Source: Halopseudomonas xinjiangensis (GTDB lineage: Bacteria > Pseudomonadota > Gammaproteobacteria > Pseudomonadales > Pseudomonadaceae). Taken from it: a stretch of DNA of 64,000 nucleotides. Below are positions 9,805-19,590 of this stretch, one piece after another. The notes below the pieces were generated by a model. The model had not been told where the DNA came from. It was given only the letters and a program-made list of their open reading frames with translations, and ran no database searches. Position 1 is the stretch's first letter. The number at the start of each line of letters is the position of its first letter. The DNA lies in the NCBI GenBank assembly GCA_011050525.1, contig DRFO01000034.1:35108-99107 (forward strand), in the 5' to 3' direction. A program made the translations under genes and the position numbers.

Positions 9805-10217
9805 ATATCAGCCAGGCGGCAAAAACCAGCGGACTCACCCCAAGGATGATTCGCCATTACGAAAATATCGGTCTGCTGCCCTCTGCCGAACGCAGCCCCG
9901 CCGGCTATCGACGCTACGACCAGCGCGAATTGCATACGCTGCGGTTTATTCACCGCGCCAGAACACTGGGGTTCAGCATTGAACAGATAGGTCATCTGCT
10001 GGCGTTATGGCAGGACCGCGAGCGCAGCAGCGCTGAGGTCAAGGCACTGGTAAAAGGGCATCTGCTGGAACTGGAGGAGAAGATTGCCGGCCTTCAGGCC
10101 ATGCACGATTCACTGGCCCATCTGGCGGACTGTTGCCGGGGCGACTCCCGGCCGGATTGTCCGATTCTGGACAACCTGGCCGAGAGGAATATAGCTAGCG
10201 TTAACGCAGCAGGTTGA
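9801..10217 (+). CDS. cueR: Copper-responsive MerR-family regulator CueR
   Basis: 138 residues. The N-terminal winged helix (ISQAAKTSGLTPRMIRHYENIGLL) is MerR type, followed by the dimerisation helix. The metal-binding loop has Cys112 and Cys120 in a C-x7-C arrangement (CRGDSRPDC), the Cu(I)/Ag(I) signature and numbering known for CueR. It overlaps the copA stop by 4 bases, so both are made from the copper-induced promoter at 7312. Its last 17 bases overlap the 3' end of flgL on the opposite strand, leaving no room for a separate terminator. Confidence 0.92.
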   Translation: MNISQAAKTSGLTPRMIRHYENIGLLPSAERSPAGYRRYDQRELHTLRFIHRARTLGFSIEQIGHLLALWQDRERSSAEVKALVKGHLLELEEKIAGLQAMHDSLAHLADCCRGDSRPDCPILDNLAERNIASVNAAG

Positions 10218-11469
10218 ACAGGCTCAGGCCGCTGACCTTTACAAAACTCTGCTGAGCAGCTTGCAGCACAACCGACTGCAGGCTGAGCTTGCTGAGAGCT
10301 TCGGCATAATCCAGATCCTCCAGCCCGGATTTGACTGTCGTGTTGATCAGCGAAACCTCGGCGTTTTCGTTTCCGGTTGATTCGATTACGTTCATCCGTG
10401 CGCCGATGGAGGTCTGTACGCCCAGAATCTTGTTCATTGCGTTATCGAGATTCTGCAGGCTGACGCTCAACACATCCCGGCGTTGCAGCTTGGCGTCTGT
10501 TGTGTCGCCGCCCGTTTCGAGCTCTTCGCGAAGAAACTTGACGCTTTCCAGCAGGCTGCGTCTCTCCCGGTTCGAACTGGTTTCACCGGTACCAGCAGTG
10601 ATGGTAAAGCTGTCACCAACCGCCGGCTCTCCGTCAAGGGTCACGACCACGCCTTGAAAGCGGATGGTATTCGAGTTGGCGTCGTTCGGCTCGAGTGGGA
10701 AAGTAACCGGGTCTCCATTGGCGTCAGCGAATATGTCTCCGCCCTTCTCGAATTGATACCCCCCGATCACGACTCTGAGAGTAACGTCGACCCCAGCCGG
10801 AAAGTAGCCATCGAACGCCGCTTTATCTTCGACCACACCGAGCGAAATACGGGCATCCCCGCTGTTGGCGGCAGGGGCCGCCGTGGAAACCCGGTTGACG
10901 TTGGAAATATCGACAAACAGGTCCTTGCCGTTGTCGTTAATCGCGATCTGTTTTGAATTGGCTATCTGGACCAGACGCTGACCTTCATCGCCCCGGTAGC
11001 TGTAATTTCCGGCCGAATCCTTGACGAACGGCTGCTCGGCACCGCTGTAGCCGCCGAAGAGATATTCGCCCCGGGCGTTCTGGCTGTTCATCAAGCCGTA
11101 CAGCTCCTCTTCCCGCTGGGCCAACTCCTGCGCAAGCGCCTGGCGCTCGGCCTTGGTATAGGCGCCATTGCCGGCCTCGAGGGTGATTTCGCGAACGCGC
11201 TGCAACAAATTATTGACCGAATTGAGCGTGGCTTCTTCCTGGCTGAGACTGTTGTTCGCCGCGTCCAGGTTGCCCTTGTACTGCTCCAGTTTGCTTGCCT
11301 GCTGATCCAACTGAAGCAGCCTTACACTGGCTACTGGGTCATCGGCAGGCGTCAGGATGCGCTTTCCTGAGCTGATCTGCTCCTGGGTGCGTGTGACGCT
11401 GGAATAGTTATTCTGGATGCCCAGAACACCGTTATTAAAAGCCTGTATTGTAGAAATACGCATGGCCAA
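10201..11469 (-). CDS. flgL: Flagellar hook-filament junction protein FlgL (HAP3)
   Basis: 422 residues. Both ends show the flagellin-like coiled helices: MRISTIQAFNNGVLGIQNNYSSVTRTQEQISSGKRI at the N-terminus and EALSKLSLQSVVLQAAQQSFVKVSGLSLFNLLR at the C-terminus. FlgL joins FlgK to the filament outside the cell. It is the last gene of the flgF-flgL run, 6 bases after flgK. The 3' end overlaps cueR by 17 bases in convergent orientation. The middle domain is long and variable, as usual for exposed HAP3 domains. The reading frame starts at ATG 11469; MRI at 11463 is an alternative. Confidence 0.93.
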   Translation of the reverse strand: MAMRISTIQAFNNGVLGIQNNYSSVTRTQEQISSGKRILTPADDPVASVRLLQLDQQASKLEQYKGNLDAANNSLSQEEATLNSVNNLLQRVREITLEAGNGAYTKAERQALAQELAQREEELYGLMNSQNARGEYLFGGYSGAEQPFVKDSAGNYSYRGDEGQRLVQIANSKQIAINDNGKDLFVDISNVNRVSTAAPAANSGDARISLGVVEDKAAFDGYFPAGVDVTLRVVIGGYQFEKGGDIFADANGDPVTFPLEPNDANSNTIRFQGVVVTLDGEPAVGDSFTITAGTGETSSNRERRSLLESVKFLREELETGGDTTDAKLQRRDVLSVSLQNLDNAMNKILGVQTSIGARMNVIESTGNENAEVSLINTTVKSGLEDLDYAEALSKLSLQSVVLQAAQQSFVKVSGLSLFNLLR

Positions 11470-11475
11470 TTCCTG

Positions 11476-13437
11476 TCAGCGAATACTGCTTATCAGTGTG
11501 TCGAAAATGCTGCGGGCTATCTGGATCACCTGTGCTGAAGCATTGTAGTACTGCTCGTACTTGATCAGGTTGCTAGCCTCTTCATCCAGGTTGACGGCTG
11601 AAACCGAGTCCCGGTTGTTGGTCGCCTGCCTCAACACCGCTCCGGTTGCCTCGACTTCGGATCGGGCCTGCGCAGTGAAGGATGCCGTCCGTTGTACCAG
11701 ATCGCCATACCCGTCCACGAAGGAAAATCCCTTGCTGTCCGCGGTAACGCCCAGAACCGGGTCCGTCTGGAGATTGGACAGTTTAAGCGCGTTGCGGTTG
11801 TCAGAGCTGCCCTTGTTCAGCGCGACGTCAAACCTGTCGCCCTGCTGCGCGCTGCCGGTCATGTTGACGCTGATGGAATAGCCGTTTTCAGCCCAGGTCA
11901 GGACCCCGTCCACTGGGCTAGCGGTTCCAACCACTGTAGGGGTGCCAGCTACGTCTCTTACCACATCAAAGGTATTGCCTGCTCCGGCCACAAAGGAAAA
12001 GGGCAATGGATCTGCTCCGCCGACAAGCCCGGTCACATCCGACCCCGGAGCCATCGTCAGCTCCGGCTGGGTTATCAGGGCCGAGCCGCGGTTATCGAGT
12101 CCGGCTTGCGCGGCAACGGGAGAGGCAAAGGCCAGCTGGCGTGGATCTTTCATCTCCACGCCCATTCCACCCGCGCCGTAGCGCGTCGGAGTAATGAGGA
12201 ACCGGTCCCCGGCCTGCGGAGCTATGGTCGCCGCATCAAGGGTGAACCCCTCAATCTGGTCGCCAAGGGTAAAGGGGCCCGACGGCTGGTTGTCGGACAA
12301 GCGACGGAGGGTGAATTCAGTTGAGTTGGTGAATGCCACTTCGTAGTCGGAAGTAGTCAAGGCGCTGGTGTCAGTAATGCTGACGTTCAACTGGGCCATC
12401 GGAACACTATTGGTCGGCTGCGCCTGGCTGCGCAGAGCCACCTGTTCCGGACTGTTGACCTCAATGAACAGATTAGAGCCAGGCTTGCCGTTAACGTCCA
12501 GCCCCTGCCCCAACTGACTGTTTACCTCACTGGAGATCGACAGCGCTAATCTCCCGACCGCATTCAACGATTGATCCAATACATCCCGGCGGTAGCGAAT
12601 CAGACCGCCAAGTTCACCCCCTTTGATCAATCCGGTAATGTCTTGTTTAGTGCTCCCGCTGACCAGCAATACCTCTGTGCGACCAGGATCAGCCTGCCCC
12701 GGTGCGGTGGTCAGACTTGACGCCTGGTTACCCACCACCAGGGGTTGGCCTGAACCAATGAACAGATTGATTACATTGCCGTCCTGGGGCACAACGGTAA
12801 CGCCGATATGTTCACTCAATTGCCGAACGGCTTCGTCCCGAGCGTCAAGGAGATCATTCGGCTGCGCGCCATTGGCGGCTGCCTTGGCAATGGAGTCGTT
12901 GAAAGAGGCAATGGAGGTCGCGAGCCGACTGACCTCCTGCGTTAGAGAGCCCATCTGCTGGCCAATAAACTGATTCTGCACAGCAAGCCTGTCCTGGATG
13001 GTATTGAACTTGGAAGCCAGGCCTTCTGCCTCGGACAGGAACAGTTGCCGAGCCGGCAAATTTGCCGGATCCTCAATAGCGGTCTGCAACGCAGCGAAAT
13101 AACTCTGCATCCCTGGATTGATACCGGTTGCCGGGCTGGACAGCAAGCCGTTGAGCTCTTCAATCTGGGTTTGAAAGGCAGCGACTTCAGTATTGATCGA
13201 GGTGCTGGCGCGCACCTGGCTGGTCAGAAATTCATTATAGACCCGCTTCACATCGACAATGCTGGTGCCGCTGCCAATGTATCCCGCCCCGGTAAAGCTG
13301 GGATCACGCGCGGTCTGCAATGCGGTCTGCCGGCTATAACCGGGCGTATTGATGTTGGTTATATTCTGACCGGTGACGGACAGATTGGTCTGCGAGGCTT
13401 TGAGTCCGCTGAGGCCGATATTGAATAGATCTGCCAT
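11476..13437 (-). CDS. flgK: Flagellar hook-associated protein FlgK (HAP1)
   Basis: 653 residues. The N-terminus (DLFNIGLSGLKASQTNLSVTGQNITNINTPGYSRQ) is the rod/hook/HAP signature with the NTPGYSRQ box of FlgK. The C-terminus (SAVNLDEEASNLIKYEQYYNASAQVIQIARSIFDTLISSIR) is the matching terminal helix. FlgK forms the first ring of the hook-filament junction and is exported by the flagellar type III apparatus with FlgN as chaperone; flgN lies 11 kb away in this window. It starts 2 bases after flgJ ends. The middle region is a long variable domain. Confidence 0.94.
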   Translation of the reverse strand: MADLFNIGLSGLKASQTNLSVTGQNITNINTPGYSRQTALQTARDPSFTGAGYIGSGTSIVDVKRVYNEFLTSQVRASTSINTEVAAFQTQIEELNGLLSSPATGINPGMQSYFAALQTAIEDPANLPARQLFLSEAEGLASKFNTIQDRLAVQNQFIGQQMGSLTQEVSRLATSIASFNDSIAKAAANGAQPNDLLDARDEAVRQLSEHIGVTVVPQDGNVINLFIGSGQPLVVGNQASSLTTAPGQADPGRTEVLLVSGSTKQDITGLIKGGELGGLIRYRRDVLDQSLNAVGRLALSISSEVNSQLGQGLDVNGKPGSNLFIEVNSPEQVALRSQAQPTNSVPMAQLNVSITDTSALTTSDYEVAFTNSTEFTLRRLSDNQPSGPFTLGDQIEGFTLDAATIAPQAGDRFLITPTRYGAGGMGVEMKDPRQLAFASPVAAQAGLDNRGSALITQPELTMAPGSDVTGLVGGADPLPFSFVAGAGNTFDVVRDVAGTPTVVGTASPVDGVLTWAENGYSISVNMTGSAQQGDRFDVALNKGSSDNRNALKLSNLQTDPVLGVTADSKGFSFVDGYGDLVQRTASFTAQARSEVEATGAVLRQATNNRDSVSAVNLDEEASNLIKYEQYYNASAQVIQIARSIFDTLISSIR

Positions 13438-13439
13438 GC

Positions 13440-14579
13440 TTATGCCCTGCCTTCGCTGGCTGCGTTATCAGTCTGAGTGCGCACCGGTGCATCGCTCAGC
13501 AACCGCTGGGCTATCTGGGACACCTTGCGCGCATAGTGGGGGTCAGTAGCGTATCCGGCCTTTTGCAGTTCACGGAAAAACACGTCGGGGTTCTGAGTCT
13601 GACCCAGCGCTTTTTCGTAGCGGCCGTTGTTCTCCAGGAAGCTCACATAGTCGTCAAAGCTCTGCTCGAACGACCCATAGGAACGGAAAGTTGCCTTTTC
13701 GGTACCCTTTACCCCGTCACGGTATTCACTGGTCATGACGCTGGCCGACTCGCCTTCCCACACACCGTGCGTCTTGATACCGAACAGGTTGTGGCTGCTG
13801 ACACCGTCTTTCTGTTTGATGATCGACTTGCCCCAGCCCGTCTCAAGCGCTGCCTGAGCAACCAGATAATGGGGATCTACACCGAGCCGTTTAGCGGCTT
13901 TCTCGGCCATCGGCAGCATCGCTGCGGCAAATTCTTCAGGGCTGTCGAAACGTGCATTCGCCGCCCGCATGGGAGTGCCGGCTTCCAGGCTGGCGGTGTG
14001 CGGAGCCACCGGCATCGCTGTTTGCGTTACCGGGCGGGCAATGCCCTGCAGAGAACGCATGGGCTGCCAGGATGCAGACGCTTCTTTAGTTGCCGGGGTC
14101 CCCGGCAGCACCACCGCACCGGCCTGGGCGCTGTAGCTTAGTGAAACGGCCAGCCGTCTACGTGCCAGCAAGGCGGACTGATCGGTGCCGGGCGTCGCGT
14201 CGGCAGCGAGAGTTGTCGGGGCCGTCGCGACAGTGTCGGCAGCGCCGATGGTCCTGGTAGACGACACGTCTTTGTTCGGCGACAGCTGCCGCAGCATCAC
14301 ATCCGCCAGGCCCACGCCCTGCTTTTCCGACAGATGCACGGCCATCTGGCTGTCGTACATGTCCTGGTACATCTTGGTCTGCGGTGTATTAAGCGGATTG
14401 TCCTCGCCAAAGCTGGCGTTGGCATCACGCATGCTTTTGATCATCATGTTCATGAACAGCGACTCGAACTGCTCCGCCACGCGGCGCATATTCTCGGGGC
14501 TATTGGCCTCGCTGCCTGCCTTGAGCTGGCTCATGGCATTCAGATCGGTATAGCTCATGTTGCTGCTATTCACGTTCAT
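13440..14579 (-). CDS. flgJ: Flagellar rod-cap protein and peptidoglycan hydrolase FlgJ
   Basis: 379 residues in two parts. The N-terminal rod-cap domain (about 20-110) has the FlgJ signature EQFESLFMNMMIKSMRDAN. The C-terminal half (about 205-365) is a glucosaminidase-type muramidase domain (YLVAQAALETGWGKSIIKQKDGVSSHNLFGIKT), with the catalytic Glu in LETGWG. It caps the growing rod in the periplasm and cuts peptidoglycan so that the rod can pass. The two domains are joined by a linker of about 90 residues rich in Ala, Thr and Pro, as in other Pseudomonas FlgJ proteins. Confidence 0.93.
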   Translation of the reverse strand: MNVNSSNMSYTDLNAMSQLKAGSEANSPENMRRVAEQFESLFMNMMIKSMRDANASFGEDNPLNTPQTKMYQDMYDSQMAVHLSEKQGVGLADVMLRQLSPNKDVSSTRTIGAADTVATAPTTLAADATPGTDQSALLARRRLAVSLSYSAQAGAVVLPGTPATKEASASWQPMRSLQGIARPVTQTAMPVAPHTASLEAGTPMRAANARFDSPEEFAAAMLPMAEKAAKRLGVDPHYLVAQAALETGWGKSIIKQKDGVSSHNLFGIKTHGVWEGESASVMTSEYRDGVKGTEKATFRSYGSFEQSFDDYVSFLENNGRYEKALGQTQNPDVFFRELQKAGYATDPHYARKVSQIAQRLLSDAPVRTQTDNAASEGRA

Positions 14580-14593
14580 GGCGGCGTACCCGT

Positions 14594-15691
14594 TTAGATG
14601 ATAACCAGCTCGGCGTTCAAGGCGCCGGCCTGCTTCAGGGCTTCAAGGATGGCCATCAGGTCGCCTGGAGCAGCACCAACCTGGTTGACGGCGCGAACAA
14701 TCTCATCAAGCGATACACCTGGGTTGAACACGAACATCCGGCTGTCGCCTTCTTCGATATTGATCTGCGAACTGGGGGTGATAACTGTCTGCCCGCCAGA
14801 AAACGCCTCGGGCTGACTGACCTGAAAGTTTTCGGAGATGGTCACGGTCAGGCCGCCGTGGGTCACCGCAGCGGGCTGTACCCGAACGTCTTGCCCGATG
14901 ACGATGGTTCCTGTGCGCGAATTGATGATTATCTTGGCGGTAGCATTGCCCTGGTCTACCTGCAGATTCTCTACCATCGACAGGTAATCCACCCGCTGAT
15001 TGGGATCAAGCGGCGCGCGTACCCGGATCGAGCCGCCGTTCAAGGCCTGCGCGACATCCGGCCCGAAGGTATCGTTGATCCGATCAACTACCCGCTTCGC
15101 CGTGGTGAAATCCGGGCGGTTAAGGTTGAAGGTCAGATGCGTTCCGGAGGCGAATGGGCTACTTACCGCCCTTTCGACGGTGGCGCCGCTGGGGATTCTG
15201 CCAACGCTTGGTACGTTGACCGTAATACGCGAACCGTCTGCGCCCTCGGCACCGAATCCACCTACTACGAGGTTACCCTGGGCGATGGCATAGACCTGAC
15301 CGTCAATACCCTTCAACGGAGTCATCAACAGGCTGCCGCCGCGCAGGCTCTTGGAATTGCCGATTGACGAAACGGTAATATCGATCGACTGGCCTGGCTG
15401 CGCAAAGGGCGGAAGCTCGGCATGTATCGCTACGGCTGCGACGTTCTTGGTCTGGATGCGCGTGCCCGGCGGTACGGTGATACCGAACTCGGTCAACATG
15501 TTATTGAAGGTCTGAGCCGTAAAGGGCGTCTGGCTGGTCTGGTCACCAGAACCGTCCAGCCCCACCACCAGACCGTAGCCGATCAGTTGGTTGGTTCTGA
15601 CGCCAGCGATGCTGGCGATATCCTTGAGACGTTCGGCATGGGCCAGGGAGCTGGCCATCAGTACGCACAAACACAGCATCAGGTTACGCAT
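14594..15691 (-). CDS. flgI: Flagellar P-ring protein FlgI
   Basis: 365 residues. A cleavable signal peptide ([19 protein letters not shown], cut after AHA) leads into [30 protein letters not shown], the highly conserved FlgI start. The protein assembles the P-ring in the peptidoglycan layer around the rod, with FlgA (23609-24319) as chaperone. It lies 10 bases downstream of flgH and 14 bases upstream of flgJ in one run of genes. Length is normal for the family. Confidence 0.95.
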   Translation of the reverse strand: MRNLMLCLCVLMASSLAHAERLKDIASIAGVRTNQLIGYGLVVGLDGSGDQTSQTPFTAQTFNNMLTEFGITVPPGTRIQTKNVAAVAIHAELPPFAQPGQSIDITVSSIGNSKSLRGGSLLMTPLKGIDGQVYAIAQGNLVVGGFGAEGADGSRITVNVPSVGRIPSGATVERAVSSPFASGTHLTFNLNRPDFTTAKRVVDRINDTFGPDVAQALNGGSIRVRAPLDPNQRVDYLSMVENLQVDQGNATAKIIINSRTGTIVIGQDVRVQPAAVTHGGLTVTISENFQVSQPEAFSGGQTVITPSSQINIEEGDSRMFVFNPGVSLDEIVRAVNQVGAAPGDLMAILEALKQAGALNAELVII

Positions 15692-15701
15692 GGTCGTGCT
15701 C

Positions 15702-16385
15702 CTAGAAGGGCCACAAAGGACTGAGGAAGAACTGGCTCAGCCAACCGGGCTGACTGGCATTGGCAAATGCACCGGTGCCGGAGTAGGCAATACGAGCATC
15801 AGCCACGCGTGTCGACGGCACGGTGTTGTCGGTGCTTATGTCATCGCTTCGGACCAGGCCGGAAATACGGATCAGCTCGTCGCCGTTGTTCAGGGTTATC
15901 CATTTCTCGCCACGCACGCGCAGGATGCCGTTGGGCAGCGCCTCCACGACCGTGACGGTGATGGATCCGGTGAGGCTGTTGGACTGGTTGGCCTCAGCCT
16001 CGCCCTCGAAGGAACGCTCCCCGCCCATGCTCACGCCCAGATCCAGGCCCTTGGCACCCACCACATTGCCGAACAGTGTCGGATTGGCAATCGAGACGGA
16101 GCTGCTCTTGTCTATCTCGTTGTCGGCACTCTTTCTGGCGGCGGTGCGCTCTTCCAGGGTGATGGTGATGATGTCACCCACCCGATTTGCCTTGCGGTCG
16201 TCGTACAGGCTGACTTCAAAACCAGGCTGATAGATAGCGCCGTTGTTCAGCTCCTGGGGCATCGGAGTACGTGGTAGTACCGGCGCATAGGCCGGGTCAT
16301 CCGCCCGCGGCGGAGCCTGCACACAGGCTGTCAGGGCCGAAAAAGTCACTGTTAACACGGCGACGCGCAGAGCAATCATGGTCAA
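15702..16385 (-). CDS. flgH: Flagellar L-ring lipoprotein FlgH
   Basis: 227 residues. The N-terminus is a lipoprotein signal with lipobox LTAC (acylated Cys about residue 21), and the body has the FlgH motifs [21 protein letters not shown] and [18 protein letters not shown]. It forms the L-ring in the outer membrane around the flagellar rod. ATG 16385 and an in-frame ATG two codons later are both possible starts and leave the same mature protein. Order flgG-flgH-flgI is the standard one. Confidence 0.94.
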   Translation of the reverse strand: MTMIALRVAVLTVTFSALTACVQAPPRADDPAYAPVLPRTPMPQELNNGAIYQPGFEVSLYDDRKANRVGDIITITLEERTAARKSADNEIDKSSSVSIANPTLFGNVVGAKGLDLGVSMGGERSFEGEAEANQSNSLTGSITVTVVEALPNGILRVRGEKWITLNNGDELIRISGLVRSDDISTDNTVPSTRVADARIAYSGTGAFANASQPGWLSQFFLSPLWPF

Positions 16386-16395
16386 TTCACTCCGA

Positions 16396-17181
16396 TTACA
16401 GGTTCTGGCTGATGTACTGCAACATCTGATCAGCGGTGGAAATAACCTTGGAATTCATTTCGTAGGCGCGCTGGGTAGTGATCATGTTGACCAGCTCCTC
16501 CACCACGCTGACGTTGGAATTTTCCAGTGTGTTCTGCAGCACGGTACCCAGTCCGTTCTGGCCCGGATTGCCCGCCTGTGGCGCGCCGCTGGCGGCGGTT
16601 TCCATGAACAGGTTGCCACCAATGGACTGCAGGCCCGCCGGGTTAATGAAGTCCGCCGTCTGAATATTGCCGATCTGTTGGGCAGCCGGGTCACCGAAAA
16701 CGGTAATGCTCACCGTGCCGTCTTCACCTACGGTAAAGGACTGTACGTTGTCAGGCAGAGCGATCCCCGGTTCCAGTGGGAAGCCATTGGAGGTGACTAT
16801 CTGACCGTCCGCGTCCAGATGAAAGCTACCGTCACGGGTGTAACCAATATTGCCGTCGGGCATCAGTATCTGGAAAAAGCCCTTGCCGTTGATGGCCATA
16901 TCCAGCGGTTGTTCGGTTGTCTGCAGTGACCCCATGGTGTGGATTTTCTGGGTGCCCACTACCTTCACGCCAGTACCGACCTGCAGCCCTGAAGGCAGCT
17001 GGGTATCCTGGGTGCTCTGGGCACCTGGCTGGCGTTTGACCTGATAAAGAAGGTCTTCGAATTCCGGACGATCACGCTTGAAGCCGGTCGTGGCAACGTT
17101 GGCAAGGTTGTTCGAAATTGTGGTTAGCATGGTGTCCTGAGCGGACAACCCGGTCTTGCTTACCCAAAGTGCTGAATGCAT
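16396..17181 (-). CDS. flgG: Flagellar distal rod protein FlgG
   Basis: 261 residues. The N-terminus ([38 protein letters not shown]) and the C-terminus ([35 protein letters not shown]) are the flagellar rod signatures. FlgG builds the distal rod that crosses the periplasm and receives the hook. An insert near residues 50-65 ([18 protein letters not shown]) is the known FlgG-specific stretch that stiffens the rod. It lies 46 bases downstream of flgF. Confidence 0.95.
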   Translation of the reverse strand: MHSALWVSKTGLSAQDTMLTTISNNLANVATTGFKRDRPEFEDLLYQVKRQPGAQSTQDTQLPSGLQVGTGVKVVGTQKIHTMGSLQTTEQPLDMAINGKGFFQILMPDGNIGYTRDGSFHLDADGQIVTSNGFPLEPGIALPDNVQSFTVGEDGTVSITVFGDPAAQQIGNIQTADFINPAGLQSIGGNLFMETAASGAPQAGNPGQNGLGTVLQNTLENSNVSVVEELVNMITTQRAYEMNSKVISTADQMLQYISQNL

Positions 17182-17227
17182 GATATTTCTCCTTGCGTGT
17201 CAGTTCGCTGACACCGCGTGATCGCCA

Positions 17228-17968
17228 TTAACTGATTTGCAGAAGCTTGTTGGTGCTCTGGGAGTTTTCTTCGGCCGTGCGCATCATCTTGATATGCAGC
17301 TCGAATTGCCGGGCAAGCGACAGCATCGCTGTCATCTCTTCCACTGCATTGACGTTGCTTCCTTCGAGAAATCCGGTTGTTATCCTGACTGCCCCATCGG
17401 CAGGCTCCTCAAGCTGACCCTCAACCCGCATCAGGCCGTCGGGGCCCTTGCGCATCAGGTTGCCATCGGGATTGACCAGCTTGAGCCGGTCCACCTCTGC
17501 CAGCACGTTCGGCGCTTCACCCAAAGCACGAATGCTGATGGTGCCATCGGCGCCTATTTCCACTTTCTCGGCTGGCGGAATGGCAATCGGACCCGCATTG
17601 CCCAGCACTGGCATGCCACTGTTGGTACGTAACACACCAAAGGCGTCAATATTCAGACTACCGGCACGTGTATAGGCTTCTGTGCCATCGGGCGCCTGCA
17701 CGGCAATCCACCCTTCACCCTGCACTGCTACGTCAAGCTCACGACCCGTCTCAATCATGCTGCCGGCAGACATGTCGGTACCCGGGCGCTCGGTCATTGC
17801 ATAGGCGCGGGTCGGGTGCGTCTCGCCATACACCGGCATTGAGCGCGCCTGCTCAAAATCGCGGCGAAAACCGGTCGTGCTGACGTTCGCCAGATTGTTG
17901 GCATGGGCGCCCTGAGCCAGCATGTTCTGGCTGGCGCCAGTCATGGAGATATATAAGGATTTGTCCAT
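17228..17968 (-). CDS. flgF: Flagellar proximal rod protein FlgF
   Basis: 246 residues. MDKSLYISMTGASQNMLAQGAHANNLANVSTTGFRRDFEQ at the start and VEEMTAMLSLARQFELHIKMMRTAEENSQSTNKLLQIS at the end are FlgF signatures. It is a rod component exported through the flagellar secretion system. It is the first gene of the flgFGHIJKL unit and has its own sigma-54 promoter at 18033-18050, with a leader of about 55 bases. Confidence 0.94.
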   Translation of the reverse strand: MDKSLYISMTGASQNMLAQGAHANNLANVSTTGFRRDFEQARSMPVYGETHPTRAYAMTERPGTDMSAGSMIETGRELDVAVQGEGWIAVQAPDGTEAYTRAGSLNIDAFGVLRTNSGMPVLGNAGPIAIPPAEKVEIGADGTISIRALGEAPNVLAEVDRLKLVNPDGNLMRKGPDGLMRVEGQLEEPADGAVRITTGFLEGSNVNAVEEMTAMLSLARQFELHIKMMRTAEENSQSTNKLLQIS

Positions 17969-18032
17969 GCGTTACTCCCGATTCAACTGCCGCGACAAGG
18001 AATTGCCGCTTTCAATTATCTCAAGGGGAAAC

Positions 18033-18050
18033 AAGCATTAACCGTGCCAA
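18033..18050 (-). promoter_or_regulatory. Sigma-54 promoter of flgF operon
   Basis: Read on the minus strand the site is TTGGCACGGTTAATGCTT. The -24 GG and -12 GC are exactly 10 bases apart and TGGCACG is a full match to the sigma-54 -24 consensus. The transcript should start near 18024, about 55 bases before flgF. RpoN control through the FleQ/FleR cascade is known for Pseudomonas basal-body genes. Confidence 0.85.
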
Positions 18051-18109
18051 ACACTTGCTGTGGCGGGTTTTTTGATGTGAATCATAGGGATAGGAAAGGC
18101 CACACAACA

Positions 18110-18152
18110 AAGCGGCAAAGACGCGCAATGAACATTGCCGCTTTTGCCGCTT
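18110..18152. terminator. Inverted repeat between flgE and flgF
   Basis: AAGCGGCAAA (18110-18119) and TTTGCCGCTT (18143-18152) form a perfect 10-base stem with a 23-base loop. It sits downstream of flgE and upstream of the flgF promoter, so it may end or process the flgBCDE transcript. A second stem follows closer to flgE. Confidence 0.5.
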
Positions 18153-18156
18153 CACG

Positions 18157-18178
18157 TCAGGCTCCCAGCGGAGCCTGA
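18157..18178 (-). terminator. Hairpin immediately after flgE stop
   Basis: TCAGGCTCC (18157-18165) and GGAGCCTGA (18170-18178) form a perfect 9-base stem with a 4-base loop, starting right at the flgE stop codon. There is no T-run after it, so attenuation or 3'-end protection is as likely as simple termination. Confidence 0.6.
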
Positions 18179-18179
18179 T

Positions 18180-19556
18180 TTAACGCAGGTTGATGATGGT
18201 CTGGGTTACGGCATCTTCGGTCTGAATGGTCTTGGCGTTCGCCTGATAGTTACGCTGGGCGATGATCAGGTTGATCAGCTGCTCGGAAAGATCAACGTTG
18301 GATTGCTCCAGCGCGCCCGACTGAATACCGCCAAGCGTACCGGTGCCCGGCGTACCTATGACCGGCTCCCCCGACGCGGATGACTGGGCCCAGGCAGTCT
18401 TGCCCAGCGGGGTCAGGCCCTGCTGGTTGGCAAAGGTAGCAATTGCCAACTGACCCTGAACCTTGGTTTGCCCATTGGTATAACGTGCCACCAGCAAGCC
18501 CGCATCGTCAATTTCAAGACCTGCCAGATCGCCGGTTGTAAAGCCGTCCTGGAAGACAGCCGTCACTGCGAAGCTGGAGGCGTATTGGGTCGATCCATTC
18601 AGATTCAAAGTGAATCCGGTGCCGCCACTGGCGGGGTCAGAACCAATTGCGCCGGTAGGCTCGCCGGCTTGGTCTTTCGGTTCCCACCCGGAAATCACCA
18701 AAGGTTGCGCCGTCAGCAACTGCCCCGTCGACGAGAAGGTCAGCGACGCAGGTCCGGGCTGCCCGTTCACGGGCGCTCCGCCCACATTGACTGGCTCACC
18801 ATCAATGAGCGCATGCATATTCCAGCTAGTACCTTCTGTTTTGGTGAAATACTTTGTCAGAACATGTGGATTTCCGAGGCTATCGAAAACATTCACCGAC
18901 GTCGAACTGTTGTAAGTCGACGAATCCGCCGGATTAAAATTTTGGTTCGCTTGGTCGGTAGCATATTCTTCGGCGGTAGCAAAACCGGTGTTCACGAGCG
19001 GATCGTAAGCGAGGATCGCCGCATCATAGGCACTCTGACGCGATGCCGGGGTGATGCTGGTCGAGTTCAGATTGAGTGTGGATTCTATCGAGCTCGTAGC
19101 CCTAGGGTTGGCCGACCGGGTATCTACCCGTAGATCTGTCTGCACGCCCTGATTGATCTGCCCGGTCACTGCATTCACACCAAAACCCTGCAACCGCTCC
19201 CCGAAGTTATTGACGATATTCCCGGTGTTGTCTGTACCGAAATAACCGGCACGGGTGTAACTCAAGGCGCCGTTGTTGCTGGTAACGAAGAACCCATTAC
19301 CGTTGATCGCGAGGTCCAGATTGTTTTCAGTGAAGTTCACAGCACCTTGCGTGAATAGCTGGGCTACGTCACCCATGACGACACCACTACCCTGGGCATT
19401 GCTGCCGGAACCGAGAACCGAGGCGGCGTACACATCAGAGAATTCGGCGCGCGAACCTTTGAATCCGACCGTGCCGGCGTTGGCGATGTTGTTACCGGTG
19501 ATATTCAGATCGGATGCTGCCGCCCGGATACCACTCAGACCAATATTGAAAGACAT
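18180..19556 (-). CDS. flgE: Flagellar hook protein FlgE
   Basis: 458 residues. N-terminus [43 protein letters not shown] and C-terminus [40 protein letters not shown] are the hook protein signatures. It polymerises into the hook outside the cell under the FlgD scaffold. It is the last gene of flgBCDE, 34 bases after flgD, and is followed directly by a strong hairpin. The variable middle domain is normal for pseudomonads. Confidence 0.95.
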   Translation of the reverse strand: MSFNIGLSGIRAAASDLNITGNNIANAGTVGFKGSRAEFSDVYAASVLGSGSNAQGSGVVMGDVAQLFTQGAVNFTENNLDLAINGNGFFVTSNNGALSYTRAGYFGTDNTGNIVNNFGERLQGFGVNAVTGQINQGVQTDLRVDTRSANPRATSSIESTLNLNSTSITPASRQSAYDAAILAYDPLVNTGFATAEEYATDQANQNFNPADSSTYNSSTSVNVFDSLGNPHVLTKYFTKTEGTSWNMHALIDGEPVNVGGAPVNGQPGPASLTFSSTGQLLTAQPLVISGWEPKDQAGEPTGAIGSDPASGGTGFTLNLNGSTQYASSFAVTAVFQDGFTTGDLAGLEIDDAGLLVARYTNGQTKVQGQLAIATFANQQGLTPLGKTAWAQSSASGEPVIGTPGTGTLGGIQSGALEQSNVDLSEQLINLIIAQRNYQANAKTIQTEDAVTQTIINLR

Positions 19557-19590
19557 GGTTGTGCTCCTTACAAATTACGTCGGACGACGG

